From Limnanthes douglasii subsp. nivea (Eukaryota > Streptophyta > Magnoliopsida > Brassicales > Limnanthaceae): DNA of 64,000 nt. Location of the stretch: contig JAUPFV010000002.1 of NCBI GenBank assembly GCA_036936605.1, forward strand, positions 200,283,273 through 200,347,272, read 5' to 3'. Shown piece after piece: positions 10,926 through 23,186 of the stretch. The notes under the pieces are model-generated. The model saw only the letters and a list, made by a program, of their open reading frames with translations, was not told the DNA's origin and made no database searches. Positions within the stretch are counted from its first letter, which is position 1, and each line of letters begins with the position of its first letter. The position numbers and the translations under genes are program-made.

Positions 10926-11200
10926 TTAATAGGTAGAGTACCATACATCAAGAAAGAAGTTCTCCAAGATCAGAAAATAAGGAATGAAACTCCCACAACT
11001 GCATGGCCAGAATCGGTGGAGGTAGTGACATTTGTTCATGCACTGAGCTGAGTCTGTCAAGGTGAAAGTTTCCTTCCTCATAAAGAGCCCAAAGGTTGAC
11101 ATTATAGGTTGGGTCTCCTTAACCCAATAGAGTGTCTTCATTTATGAAGAAGATTGGAATAACAACAGTTGGCAAACATAGACGAGCTCTTTTCTGTGAC
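10926..11200 (-). pseudogene. Possible LINE ORF1 remnant
   Basis: A minus-strand region upstream of the degenerate endonuclease with a WVKE...LPPILAMQLWEF-like stretch, resembling the LPxxLW motif in plant LINE ORF1. Only position and a weak pattern support this. Confidence 0.35.
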
Positions 11201-12600
11201 GATGGGTTTCAATGGGACAATCGATAATTATCTATTTCACTGGGTGATGGTTGAAAAAACATTCAGAAGTTTTTTCTTTTATGAAATGATTTTTCTTAGT
11301 GGAGGGTACATTACGAGTGAAGAGAACTATGAGTGTTGGCGAAGTTGAATAATATGTGGTCAAATGAGTGGCATTTCTTGCAGATCATAAACATAACTTT
11401 CTATTCCACACAAAACATGGTTTATTTTCCCAAGCATTTTATCTTGAGTTCTCCAGAGAAAAGATATTTAACACTCATAACGATACAAATCCTAAAAAAA
11501 ATCAACTTAAAAATGTTGACGGTATGTGTGTTCATGTTTATAGAGGTGTCTAAAATACTACATATAATATTGAGACTATTTTCAGCCCAACTTTTTCTTA
11601 TGGAATGTGTTCCTTTTCGAGTGTTAACTATTATGGTGATAAAAAAATAAAGTATAAGTATGAGGGAGAACTTTCTAAGTTACAAAAAAGGAAAAGTGTT
11701 TTTGGAGTGGTGGGGTTTACGTTTTGGTGGATGCTTGAAAGGTGTATTTTGTTTGAGGTGTGTATTTTTGGGTCAGAATAACTAAAAGGTTTTCTAGTGG
11801 TTGATATGGTGACCATATGGACTTAGTTAAGGGGGATAGGGAGAGAAACTGTTTGACGTCTAAAAAAAAGAAAAATAGTTTTACATGTGACAATTAAAGA
11901 CGGGAGAAAGGGTTGGAGAGTTATGTAATCTACAAGCTTTCTCTTACTTACCTTGGTGAGTGTCTCACGCATATGGTCATCTTTGGATTAATGGGATTAG
12001 AACAGAATAGTGTCCATGGAAGGTCCACTTCTTAGTACTTCAAAATGGGTTTTAGTGGTAGAGTAGGAAGACTAAATGATAACTTTAAGTTTTGATTGAT
12101 TTTGTAGACATGTATGACAACTAGAAAATGCGTAAATATGAAGATTATGATTTTTGGGGTTTATACGATGTACTTTTTGTGTAGGGTGTATTAAAGAGAA
12201 CGGAAAAAGCATGCAACAAATTGATATACTACGACTTATCTTGAAGAGCCACACATAAGGTTCATCGAGCACGTAAAACGGAAAGAAAATAGATAGACAA
12301 CGATTTTGACGAACAGTTTTGTTTTGCTTTGGTAAAGAAAAATACATACCTAGGAAAAAACAAAATTTGGTCGAAGAGCGAGCCTTTAAGAGGAGGAGAC
12401 TCGTCATTGTTATGAAGAAGTGAACATACAAAATATATTTATTATTTGAAAATGTATTTTTGTAAAAAGAATTGTAATATGTACCGTGAGTTCTTCATCT
12501 TCAAGCCATAAGGCTTGGAGATGAAAGGTTAAAAACAAATTTATGCTTGAAATAACAAGGTGTAACTTAAAAAAAATGTTTTTTAGTTTGAAAAAATTGA
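11200..12600. other. No confident gene
   Basis: Several short frames on both strands with no recognisable domain. It could hold the 5' leader and ORF1 start of the degenerate LINE on the minus strand, but I see no motif that proves it. Confidence 0.3.
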
Positions 12601-13500
12601 ATGAGTTTAAATCTAGAGAGAATTAGGCGTTTCTCTCTTTAGGCCCGCAACTATCATGAAAAAATTTGACAACCCTCATAATAAAATAAAAAATCATTAA
12701 TATTAGTAGAATCTTACAATAAAAAATTTGTTTAATATTTATAAAAGTCTAACTATTTAAAGTAGTTAGAATTTTCTATTTATGCCTCAACTACTTCTAC
12801 AACCATACCTAATAAAATAAATTTAGAAAGATATTTAATTAATAAAACTATATAGTACATCATTAGAGTAAAACCATACATAGATTAATTGATCAAAATA
12901 ATAAAGATAATAAAATATATAAAAAATAACAAAATAAAAAATATGTTCATTCTAATAAAATAAAAAAAGTACTAAGTCGGATGATTTGTAGGTATATGAG
13001 GATGGCTAATTGGAGGATTGTTTGGAAAATGTTGAGCATAAATGTTGGACATTTGCAATGGATCACTTATTTATCGTAAATAGGTGAGTTGGCACAATTG
13101 TGAGTCATTATAGTTTTTTTTAAATATCTCAAATATGGAATCTAACGACTATGCATTTGAGACAATATATCATGCATGATGTGTAATTTATCAACATGAT
13201 CATGCAATTAAACATGCGTTTTATACATTTGACTTTTCTTGTCATTCATGGCCTCCAATAACTCACGATCGGATAATCTCCTTCGAGGTGCTTGTGTTTG
13301 CTTAGAAGTACTACCGGCATCGGAAGCTCTTAGCAACTTATCTTCCTCGCACGAATCTCACAAAACACGATGTCAATTGCATTTTTTGTATTAAGTGTGG
13401 GGTAGAACAAATATCATTTAGCAAAAATATTTGTGAGGTCAAGATGGTAGAGGACGAAGTAGTGAATTCATGTATAATTACTTCAAGGATAGACTAGATA
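12600..13500. repeat. Decayed element, copy 1 of a two-copy family
   Basis: The stretch around 12740-12990 (ACAACCATACCTAAT..., AGATATTTAATTAA..., TAGATTAATTGAT..., AAGTACTAAGTC) aligns in order with 61085-61340. Next to it the minus strand near 13340-13210 can be read as a Ser/Thr/Arg-rich peptide (SDAGSTSKQTQAPRRRLSDR), the kind of tail seen in plant transposon accessory proteins. The family is unassigned; a PIF/Harbinger- or hAT-like origin is possible but unproven. Confidence 0.4.
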
Positions 13501-13688
13501 AAAATTTATAGAATGATGCCTCCTTAAGTAACAAACAAAAAGATAAAGGTAATAAATCCAACTTAAGTACTACATGCTAATATTAATGAAATCTCCATCA
13601 CTTGACTTAATCGTTTGTTTATGTTGAATTGAACATGAGGTAATATTCAAAGGATACGTGATGTAGTTGTACTCCTTACACTATTAAT

Positions 13689-13907
13689 ATGCTCTACTAT
13701 ATTCTTATCTTCTTCATGAGACGTGGTGGATTCACTAATAGTTCACTATGCCAAATACTGGATAAAATAAACGACTATGATTATGCTGAAGCGATTAGTG
13801 AGAAACTGATTAATTCTATAAAAATTCGGTTACCAAAAAATCCCAAGAAAATCGAAGGATGTGTCATAATACTGGTGGTTAGTAACTCATCCTTTAGTTT
13901 ACTATAA
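13689..13907 (+). other. Unrecognised 72-codon frame
   Basis: A frame reading ...KINDYDYAEAISEKLINSIKIRLPKNPKKIEGC... Its amphipathic, Lys-rich composition looks protein-like rather than random, but I cannot assign it. Flanking DNA is AT-rich with no supporting exons. It may be an exon fragment of a transposon-borne gene. Confidence 0.25.
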
Positions 13908-14059
13908 GATCTTATAAAACAATTTATGTTATTGATTGTCTATAATATTTAGGTACATGTTTACTATAATATAAAAATATACGAATTAACAAAAAAAGTA
14001 AATTTTTAATTTTTAATCCAAACAATTAGGATTTCTGTGAATTATACCAAACAAATTAC

Positions 14060-14800
14060 TAAACATATTATTGATTGTCCAAACTAATCTATAGTTACTA
14101 AACATGTATCAATAATTTTAAATGTATTTTTATATAATCAATTTAACATAATTATTGTAAATATTATTTAAATTCTGGTTATTTTCTAGAGTGTTGTCTT
14201 TATCTCTCGATCATGAGAAACTAACCTTTTTGAATGGCTGATTATATCTCTAGTCCCCATACCGCATACGATTGGATCATAAAATCTAAGAACCTAGTTC
14301 AAACTTTACTAGATCATGGTTGTAACCTACACTCATTTAACCCAGCGGTATTGATATAGTCTAGAAGTAGATATGACTTCTCGGTCCCAACCTAAATAGA
14401 TGATCAGCCAATTGATTCTTTAAGAAATTGAAAGAATTATTATTAAAATCAATACTAAAAAATTAAATCAATAAAAAAATTACATTATAAATTGAATGTG
14501 CAATATTATTTTTAACCTTATAAAAGTGTATTCATTTTGTTGATTTCGTAAAAGATGTTCTTTTGTTTCGAAAACAACCGATTTTAATGAACTTGCCTTT
14601 TTTCTATTTCCGAGAATTTATTATAGAGAGAAAGACTCTTTTTTTTGGCTATTTACAATTTTTTTTTCTACCATAGTTATTGATTCTTTATATCTTTCCA
14701 TTATAACAAACAACCGCCGGTAGTTTTAATAAAATTAATAAAGGGAAACTTACCATTCAAGACCCATGTAACAAATCTATTACGGATAAATGCCGAAAAT
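14060..14800. repeat. Athila-like LTR fragment (copy C)
   Basis: Aligns with 24050-24700: shared strings include ACATGTATCAA...TTTTATATAATCAA, GGCTG...TATCTC(C/T)AGTCCC, TTGGA(C/T)(C/T)ATAAAATCTAA and a TATTGATATAG stretch, with matching order and spacing. The copy at 24 kb lies beside a primer-binding site, so this is probably a displaced LTR or LTR piece of the same family. Confidence 0.55.
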
Positions 14801-14879
14801 ATTTATGAGACTTTATACCTATAACTTCTTTTTATATAAAATTTAGCAAACAACTGGACCTCTATTTTTTATTTAAAAT

Positions 14880-14986
14880 TTTAAAGGTTCATATCTTTTA
14901 AACCGTAACTCGAATTGTTTTTCGAAAAGAGCATTGGATTTATTTTTTTAAGACGAACAAAACTAGTACATGATATTTTTTGAATT

Positions 14987-15054
<68 letters not shown>

Positions 15055-15780
15055 CATCGGTTTCTCGTCTATTTAGTTTCACAACTAGTTGTACAAAATT
15101 TAATCAGGTTTCGCATTATATCATTTCAAATCTATCATTGTGGGATGGTTTCGCATCTAGTTTCTATCATAGTGGGCCTGAATTCGTATCTACGAGTATA
15201 AAATTTAAACAGGTTTCGCATCTAGAAAAACAAAGAAGATTTCACATCTAGCAAAACAAAGAATGTTTCGCATCTTCTTCGTTTACACTATAAATTTACA
15301 GAAAAAATTAAAAGTATGTATCTTTTAAATTGTAACTCGAAACAAAATCCGGAAATACCATTGGTTTTTTTTAAACAAACAAAACTAGTACCACTCATGA
15401 TATATTTTGAATTGAAAAAAATATTACAAAAGTTTCTCATTTATCATAGTGGGTTGGTTTCACATCTAGAAGTAGAAAATTTAAACAGGTTTCACATTAT
15501 ATGGTTTCGCATCAATCATAGTGGGCTCGTTTTGTATCTAGCATCTATCGTAGTGGGTCTAAATTCACATCTACATGTACAAAATCTAAACAGGTTTCGA
15601 ATCTAGCAAAACAAAGAAGGTCTCGCATCTTCTTCGTTTACACTATAAATTCTAAAAATTTAATAGTCCGTATCTTTTAAACCGTAACTCGAAAAACAAA
15701 TCCGAAAATATCATTGATTTTTTTTAAGACGAACAAAACTAGTATCACTAATGATATATTTTGGTTTCTAAAATAAAAAT
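14880..15780. repeat. Tandem array of a ~176-bp-type repeat
   Basis: A block consisting of ATATCTTTTAAACCGTAACTCG, about 40 bases, then AGACGAACAAAACTAG recurs ending near 14966, 15388 and 15740 (spacing about 422 and 352 bp; 352 is twice 176). Between blocks lie shorter repeats of GTTTCGCATCTAG and ATCATAGTGGGC. The same core block occurs six times at 45.3-46.4 kb with 172-185 bp spacing. Confidence 0.7.
14993..15052. repeat. (AT)n microsatellite
   Basis: About 30 uninterrupted AT dinucleotides at the edge of the repeat array. Confidence 0.95.
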
Positions 15781-16069
15781 ATATTTTACACATGTTTCTC
15801 ATCGAAGAGTATTTAAGGAGTATTGGATCTCAAATGGTAAATATTTGAGTGAAGTAAGTATTTTTCAGAACTACATAAAAATACGAATCTTAAGTGGGTA
15901 GTAATATCGTTTTTTATATTTCAATGGTACTTAACATATTAATAAATGTTCCACATTAAATTTAACCAAAATCAATTATTCATTAATTATGAAAATAATA
16001 AATGTGTTTAATAAGAAAAAATGATTTAATTTAATTTATACCGTGATATAAAATTAAAACTAAATTGAA

Positions 16070-17498
16070 ACTCAAAATAATCAATATTAAAAACTATTAT
16101 TTAAATTCAGGTTTTTCTACTAATGTTCTATTTATTTCTTGATCATCAGTAACTAATCTTTTTACATTGTTGATTTTTAAATTTCCTTTTATTTTTTCAA
16201 GTCTTCGGTTGTTTATCATTTTTTTAATATAGATTCTTTTTGCAGCTAAACTTTTTTTTTACTTTTTTATCTTTCAATTTCCTAATAAATATAAATTAAA
16301 CACAATTGGAGAATTTTATTCATTATTACTAACCCGTAAATTAATATACAAGTAAACTAAAATCAAAGATAAATATTATTTGATCAAATTACCTCGTACT
16401 TTTAAATTTGTTAGTCTCGAATAAAAATAAATATCATAAAAAACGCATGATCGATGAATACTATTGAATGGTAAAAAACAATACCAAAATTATAAATTGA
16501 AAAGAGTCTAAGATTTAAAGTTGTTTCAAGATTTGTTTTCATTCTATACTTCATCAATTGAATTTTTAAAAAAAATGTTTGTTTATAGATTGAAATAAAA
16601 AAAAGTTCATTGTAATTGTTCTAGTTATATATAATCAATGACATCCCTAGGAACATAAGGTGATTAAGCACACCTAAGAATTCAGTGACTAAGACTAAAT
16701 AGGCTACAAACTAGATAACCAACATGTGAGAATTAACATATACCTCTTCATTTTTCACGCGAATCTCAACCAAATTCGAAATCATATCGGGTTAATCAGT
16801 AAAGATTTAGGAAACCTCTTTGTAAAAGAAATGATATATACATATGAAACCTAGTTTATTTTTTTCAAGGAAAATAATTTTTTTTTATTTCAATCTACTA
16901 ATTTAGCTGTAAAATATTATATTTAATATTCAATCCTATATAGTTTAATAAATAAAAATATATAAACAAAAAATATCTAAGAGACCTAATTAAATAAAAA
17001 TCTAAACATACAATTATTTATTGTTATTGCTACAAATCACTTTATTGGTTTAAATCATTATTAAGTTCCTAAAATGTATAGTAAATAATATTAAATGATC
17101 ATAAACAATTGCGATATTTTTTCAACTATACACATATCATATACCACACACTTAAGATTTAATATTTCCTTCATATTAAGAACTAAAACAATAAATAAGA
17201 AATACGTAGTGGATATATTTTGGGATTGAAATTACAGACTTGAATGAAAAACTTGAGTTAAACTGTTAGAGCTATGTGGTTTCGGCATAAGACAAGTTAA
17301 AAGAAAAAAAGAAACAAGTGATAGATATGAACTTTAAACATCGTAAAATACACTTTTATCGTCAACATACAAAAAAAATAAACAATACATAAAAACAAGT
17401 TACAATTGTAACTAGTGTTGTTTTTTATTACGAAGAGTTTTTGTCGCGGCGATGAACAATGCTTGCTACAACGATGAATAATGACATTGTTTACTGGA

Positions 17499-17540
<42 letters not shown>

Positions 17541-17575
17541 AAATTACATAAATAAAAAATTAATAAGAAATAATT
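16070..17575. repeat. 1.8-kb duplication, copy A (Athila-like LTR/3' region)
   Basis: Collinear with 17690-19370 at an offset of about 1.8 kb: for example GATTAAGCACACCTAAGAATT near 16662 and 18478, and TTTACTGGAAATAATATATA near 17490 and 19285. The first part (16090-16400) also aligns with the distal part of the LTR at 24.8-25.1 kb (TTTTTGCA(G/A)CTAA..., ATTTCCT(A/G)ATAA...). Copies A and B differ by many substitutions and small indels, so the duplication is not recent. Confidence 0.7.
17502..17535. repeat. (AT)n microsatellite
   Basis: AT run inside duplication copy A. The equivalent place in copy B (about 19298-19314) has a shorter run. Confidence 0.9.
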
Positions 17576-17689
17576 ACTCATATTAGCTTACCTTTCCATC
17601 GGTTGTTCGTTTACAGTCAATCGTTCGACTTGTCAGGTTTCTCATTATAAAATTTGAATAGGAGTTGACACCGGAAACTGAAAGTGAAA

Positions 17690-18384
17690 CTGAAAATAAT
17701 CAATATTAAAAACTATTGTAGGGTTATTAAGCATGTATCAATAATTTATATTTTATTTTTATATAATCAATTCAACTTAATTATTGTAAATATTATTTAA
17801 ATTTAGGTTCTTTTCCGGAGTGTTCTATTTCTTGATCATTGGTAACTAATCTTTTTGCATTGCTGATTTTTAAATTATCTTTTATTTTTTTAAGCCCTTG
17901 GTTGTTTATCATCTTTTAATATAGATTTTTTGGAGGTAAACTTTGTTTTTGCTTTTCTGTCTCTCAATTTCTTGATAAACATAAACTACACACAATTGGA
18001 GCATTTTATTCATTATTTCTAACATGTAAATTAATATACAAATAAACTAAAATCAAAGATAAATATTATTTGATCAAATTACCCCACACATTTTAAGTTG
18101 ATAGTCTCGAGTAAAAAAATATCACAAAAAAACGTATGGTCAATGGATACTATTGAATGGTATAAAGCAATACCAAAATTATAAATATCCACAACATGTT
18201 CATGAAATTAAAAAATATATATATAACCACGTGTTATAGGAATTGTTTTTTGAAAAGAGTCTAAGATTTTAAAGTTGTTTCGAGAATTTTTATTTTTTTC
18301 TTTCTATACTCCGTCAATTGAATTTTTTTAAGACATGTTTGTTTATAGATTGAAATAAAAACAAGTTCCTCATAATTGTTGTCG

Positions 18385-18444
<60 letters not shown>

Positions 18445-19370
18445 GACATCCCTCAAGGTTGTTTAGGAACATTAGGTGATTAAGCACACCTAAGAATTTA
18501 CTGACTAAGACTAAATAGGCTACAAAACTAAATAAACAAACATATGAGAATTAACCTCTTCTTTTTTCATGTGAATCTCAACCAAATTCGAAATCATACC
18601 GGGTTAATTAGTAAAGATTTAGGAAACCTCTTTGTGAAAGAAATTATATATACATATGACAACTAGTTTATTTTTTCAAGGAAAATAAGTTTTTTATTTC
18701 AATCTATTAATTTTGTTGTAAAATATTATATTCAATATTCAATCTTATATAGTTTAATAAATAAAAATATATAAACAAAAAATATATCAGAGACCTAATT
18801 AAATAAAAATCTAAACATACAATTATTTATTTTTATTGCTACAAACCACTTCATTGGTTTAAACCACTTCATTGGTTTATATAATATTAAATGATCATAA
18901 ACAATTGTTATTATTTCTCAACTATACACATATCGCATACCCCACACTTAAGATTTAATATTTTTCCAAATATTAAGAACTAAATAAATAAATAAGGAAT
19001 ACGTTGTGTATATATTTTGGGATTGAAATTACGGACTTGAGTGAAAAACTTGAATTAAATTATTAGAGTTATTTGGTTCCGCCATAAGACGAGTTAGAAT
19101 AAAAGTAGAAATAAGTGATAGATATGAACTTCAAACATCATAAAATAAACCTTGATCGTCAACATACTAAAAACATAAACAATACCTAAACCACAAATTA
19201 CAATTGTAACTAGTGTTTTTTTATTCTGAACAGTTTTTGTCGCGGAGATGAACAATGCTTGCCACGACGATGAAAAATAACATTTTTTACTGGAAATAAT
19301 ATATATATATATAATATGAAATTAAATAAAAAAAAAAAAGAATTACTCGCATCGGATTACCCACCTGATC
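17690..19370. repeat. 1.8-kb duplication, copy B
   Basis: Second copy of the segment at 16070-17575. It has extra sequence near its start (TGTATCAATAATTTATATTTTA...) that instead matches 14100-14170, so the copies sample different parts of the same LTR family. It contains an expanded AT microsatellite at 18386-18440, where copy A has only a short AT stretch. Confidence 0.7.
18386..18440. repeat. (AT)n microsatellite
   Basis: About 27 AT dinucleotides inside duplication copy B. The equivalent site in copy A (about 16626-16640) is only TTATATATAATC, so the expansion occurred after the duplication. Confidence 0.95.
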
Positions 19371-19929
19371 TTCATCAACTACTCGTTGATATTTAGGATT
19401 TAGTCCATGTTTATTTATCGTAAACATCACATTCTCTAGAATACGATGTCCAATAATAATTAAATTTCATTATCTCAGATGACATCTTTCCCAATTTAGA
19501 CCATAATTAGTGTCTACAACTCGCACTTTCTTCATGGTTGAATTTAGTCGTCTCCAACAAATGGTTAGTAAATTATAGACGTCCTCTATTGAAAGATTGA
19601 TGAGGTGATTGGGTGTGGTGACCTCTCTCATCTCCAATATTATCAAACATGTGATTCTTTAGTTATCTTAGCACTTTTACCAATTATTCTTTATCTGAAT
19701 CACTCGAAGAAATATTAGTAATAAAATGAAATTATTGGGTTTATTCAAAAAGACATTCAATGAACGCAAGGGTTGAAGTTTTGACTCTAACTTAGATATT
19801 TTAGGTTTCGGTGATTTCAGTTCTAAAATCTAAGAATTCAATAGTTAAGTAGGTATATTATTCAAAATTTTAACACATTTTAATACATATTCATCTCCAA
19901 TTTCAAATTTATCTTGTCAATAATGTACT

Positions 19930-20345
19930 AGAGACTTTTCTCAATAAGAAGGTAATAACTTCAACATCAACAATATTTGTAGCAGTAGCTATGAAAGGTA
20001 TCCCTAATATGAGGGGTACACGAATGATTAGTTTTCCAACTTCAACATCAACAATATTTGTAGCGGTACCTATGATAGGTATCCCTAATATGAGGGGTAC
20101 AGATTTGTGTTCCTACATGTTTAAAATTATGAAATCAGCAAGAAAAACAAACTTATCAACCTTAATAAAAAAACTGTCTTTTACTATGTCTTTAAGATAT
20201 GCAATAGTCCTATCAGATAACTGTAGAAAAATAATTGTAGCCTTTATTCCATATTTCCTAATTTCTTATAAATAGCGGATAATATTAAAATTAATGCTAG
20301 TATCTACATCAAATAAACATTTTTCAAAACTTAAATCACCAGTTT
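19930..20345 (-). pseudogene. Athila-like Ty3/gypsy protease region with 81-bp duplication
   Basis: The minus strand reads FEKCLFDVDTSINF (the D[TL]G-type active-site region, altered), ATIIFLQLSDRTIAYLKDIV, FIKVDKFVFLADFIILNM and VPLILGIPIIGTATNIVDVE, the motif series of plant gypsy retropepsins next to gag. A stop follows the active-site region and another lies before the VPLILG motif. The segment from VPLILG to IVDVEV is present twice because of an in-frame 81-bp tandem duplication (19957-20119). No RT follows within the next kilobases, so pol seems deleted. Confidence 0.7.
19957..20119. repeat. 81-bp tandem duplication in protease
   Basis: TTCAACATCAACAATATTTG starts at 19960 and again at 20041, with the following 60 bases nearly identical. 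The period equals 27 codons. Confidence 0.9.
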
Positions 20346-20399
20346 TGTAAAGAATAGTAAAAATCCATTAATTTTGTAGTTCCGGTGGAAATTTATTTT

Positions 20400-20712
20400 G
20401 AATCAGCGCACTCTATTCTTCTGTTAGCGTAACTATTTCGAAGTATTTGAATTTCCTTTTGTGTGAAAATATATCTTTGAGAAAATCCACGTATTTAGGC
20501 ATCCACTCGATCAAATCTACAAAAGAAATATTAATCTTTAAGTTAAAAATTATTTCGAAACCATTGGTTGCTAATGTTTTGCTTCTTATTACTGTATGGA
20601 TAAGAAATTTCGGGGAGGGAGTATATTTAGAGATCGGAGGGTTATATATTGTAATTGAGGTTTTTCTGCACTCACTATAAGCTTGGTTACAATCAAAAAA
20701 TTCACTGGGCAT
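20400..20712 (-). pseudogene. Athila-like gag C-terminal region
   Basis: The minus-strand frame contains LKINISFVDLIEWMPKYVDF, LKDIFSHKRKFK and a final LTEE, the conserved run between the gag zinc knuckle and the protease in Athila/Tat gypsy elements (pattern: L.I.IPF.EAL..MP.Y.KFLK....KRK...LTEECSA). It precedes the protease remnant on the same strand. Upstream, 20713-21110 is a degenerate linker with repeated GGTC(G/T)... motifs. Confidence 0.7.
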
Positions 20713-21119
20713 ATGTTATTAAAAAAACTCGGGCGGGTCAGGATCATTGATGGTCTTGCTATAACAAGCATTGTCTTGGTCGCAATCACCGATAGTCTTG
20801 CTACGGTAAACAATATTTTGGTCGCGATCGCCACTCTACTGGGCGCGACAAATTTATTGGTTTCACTCTCCTATCAGATTTTTTTACCTTTATTGTGACC
20901 AGCAATGTCCTTCCACGAAAAAGCACCATATGGTCAACATCACTGTCATTCTGGTGACAACAAACGTCTTCAGTACAATATGTTTCTTTTCCAGCAATCT
21001 TGTTATGATTCATACTTATGATCAACCATCTATTTTTCGCTACCATCTTGATCTATTGCTTGACTAATTTGTTTCCTCATTTTTAGCGTGATTGTATTTG
21101 GTCGCGTCGAGTTATTCTT

Positions 21120-21540
21120 AGTTCTTTAAGCATAAGTTCTTTAATTTCACGAAGCCATCATCGAATGTATCTAACCTATTTGAACCTCCATGTTCTTCAT
21201 ACAAGCTTTTGATTTTTAAATAATATATCCAGGTTCTTACTACTTGCTTTATTTCTCTCAAAGCTATGTTTTTACATATTTTACAAATTTGCTCAAATTT
21301 TCCTTCAATCTTTATATGTTTTCAAACTTGTCTAAGTCTTTTTGTTTCCACACATTTTTATTATTTTTTCCAAGAGAAGTTAGGATTACTCCTGCAATCA
21401 TCTTGATAAAATTTGTTAACATAATACGTTCTAGGAACTTGGTTGATGTTACTTACATACATTGAACTGTTTGATGTCGGGAATCAATTTTCATTTATTT
21501 GGTGGTATGCTTCGACTTCATTTACAATGGCTGAATTTAT
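21120..21540 (-). pseudogene. Athila-like gag middle/linker region
   Basis: Degenerate minus-strand sequence between the two gag blocks. Its part at 21125-21355 has a clear relative at 48.35-48.6 kb (shared strings: ...AGTTCTTTGATTTCAC..., CATGTTCTTCATACAAGCT, AAACTTGTCTAAGT). This identifies the 48-kb copy as gag-derived. Confidence 0.5.
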
Positions 21541-21546
21541 TTTTAG

Positions 21547-21794
21547 TTAAGCCACATGTTGCTCCAACATAGTATATGTTTCTTTATAAATTGTTTCGCT
21601 CCCTATTGCGTAGATTATAAACTTATGTTTTTCTTCAGACGCATGTTTGTAGCTAGACAATAATGGTAACAATGTGTATGCTTCCTCTGGTGTCTTGTTC
21701 AACAAAGACCCTCCACTCGCAGTGTCAATTATCAACTTATTATTTCTCAATAACCCATTATACAACGTTTGGAATATCATCAATGTTGGAATCA
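21547..21794 (-). pseudogene. Athila-like gag, second half of conserved domain
   Basis: The frame reads IFQTLYNGLLRNNKLIIDTA, SGGSLLNKTPEEAYTLLPLL, the well-known FYNGL...R..IDA.AGG.L..KT..EAY.LLE motif of Athila/Tat gag. It begins exactly at the border of a 1.39-kb insertion, and the preceding half of the domain lies beyond that insertion at 23187-23552. Confidence 0.8.
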
Positions 21795-23186
21795 TGTAAC
21801 ATCCTTATCAAGTGACCCATGGATAATTGTAGAGAGAGTGTCAAGTTGGGTAGTATAGGATGCACAAGAGTCGCCTCAACAATAATAGTTACGTTATGGG
21901 CAAGTGCATGCGCAACAAACAACACCAGGCCAAGGGTTCGTTGGAGTGGATCAAGGACATGCCAGAGTATATAAAAAGGTTTTAAATACCCTTAAGGAAC
22001 AAATGAAGGCTAGAAGGGTCAAGGTAAAATATAGAGAACCAAATGACTACATTTTGGGGACCAAAACATTATGAGGCTAATAAAATGAGGCCATTTTCTA
22101 ATCATGCACAAGTATACACCAACTATATGATATTTAGGCAAGGTGAAATACTAGACTACATTTTTTTATGGTTGTCCTAAAATAGTTGGTGGTCACGCAG
22201 ACAAGGAGTCTAAGATACGGAGTTGAAGTGCACATAAGAGGTTAAGATGATTTCTACGTGCTAAATATATTAAGGTTACATATCTTTAGGATAAATATAC
22301 TAGAGAGTATAACTGGAACACGTATGAGGCGGTGCAACAAGGTTATTATGGTATTGTTTTAAGAAACAAAGTGGTTACAGAAAATGTAAGAGCATATCTT
22401 GGATCAATGATATATGTGCGGTTTCTTGGGATTTTGGAGAGGTTCAAAGTGCACAATAGCCACAAAAATATATGGATACATTTAGAGAAATAATTGCACA
22501 TGAATCAGGAGCTTGGTGTAACAGATTTTTGACTTGGCTCATTAGCACGCGCATGGCACACGAGGGTTGATCTAGCGGAAAAATCAAAGAGATAGTCAAG
22601 CCATACTTCGAGTTTATAGCCAAAAACATTCAGGGTGTTGTTATGCTATCTTTAAGTGTGGTTTTTGCCAAATTACTCGTTAAAACGTTGGTTAGAAAAT
22701 TGATAAGATCGTGCCATATAATCAAATCTAAGAGGAAGTGGTGATATAGATTTCTTGTTTGTTATAACAACCTAAATTTGTGGATCTTATCTATCTTGTG
22801 TATGTTATATTTTATTATTATAGATAGTGTAAGGCTACGATATAAAGCCGTATTTTTGAAGGGAAAATTCAAAAGATAACTTGATGTATATTTCTTAAGT
22901 GAGTATTAGGGTTCACCATGCAACTTATCCTTCTATTTATGACAAAACTACCCATGGTGATAATACTCCTTAAAACTTTTGATTCACTATTCTCGTTATG
23001 ATTAGTGTTGTTATGCTTGTTTTTTACTTGTGAATGGTATCAAATTGTTAATGTATAATGTGGAAACAGCTAGAGTAGTTCTTGGGAAAATGTTTGGTCA
23101 CTCGAGTAGGCTCATCTAGGTAGCTAACATAAAGTATTGTCTAGACCCGCATGGGAAACATATAACCCATTTAGGAACTCGTGACA
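21795..23186. mobile_element. 1392-bp TG...CA insertion, candidate solo LTR, inside gag
   Basis: The plus strand begins TGTAACATCC and ends GGAACTCGTGACA, so on either strand it starts TGT and ends ACA. It sits between two halves of the gag domain. Flanking pentamers are AATCA (21790-21794) and AATTC (23187-23191), an imperfect 5-bp duplication. On the minus strand it starts TGTCACGAG, a common beginning for plant gypsy LTRs. I see no coding domain inside, so a solo LTR or small non-autonomous LTR element fits best. Confidence 0.6.

Larger units (their letters stand above)
7900..11200 (-). mobile_element. Second L1-type LINE, old and highly degenerate
   Basis: Fragments of ORF1, endonuclease, RT and zinc-binding region follow one another in LINE order on the minus strand, with stops every few dozen codons. 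The ends could not be fixed; 11.2-12.5 kb may hold its ORF1 start and 5' leader but shows no convincing motif. The divergence implies an older insertion than the LINE at 976-7010. Confidence 0.7.

Noticed and set aside
14980..15606. Plus-strand frames starting in AT repeats
   Set aside because: They run through a microsatellite and a noncoding tandem array; repeated YIYIYI or repeat-derived text is not evidence of a gene.
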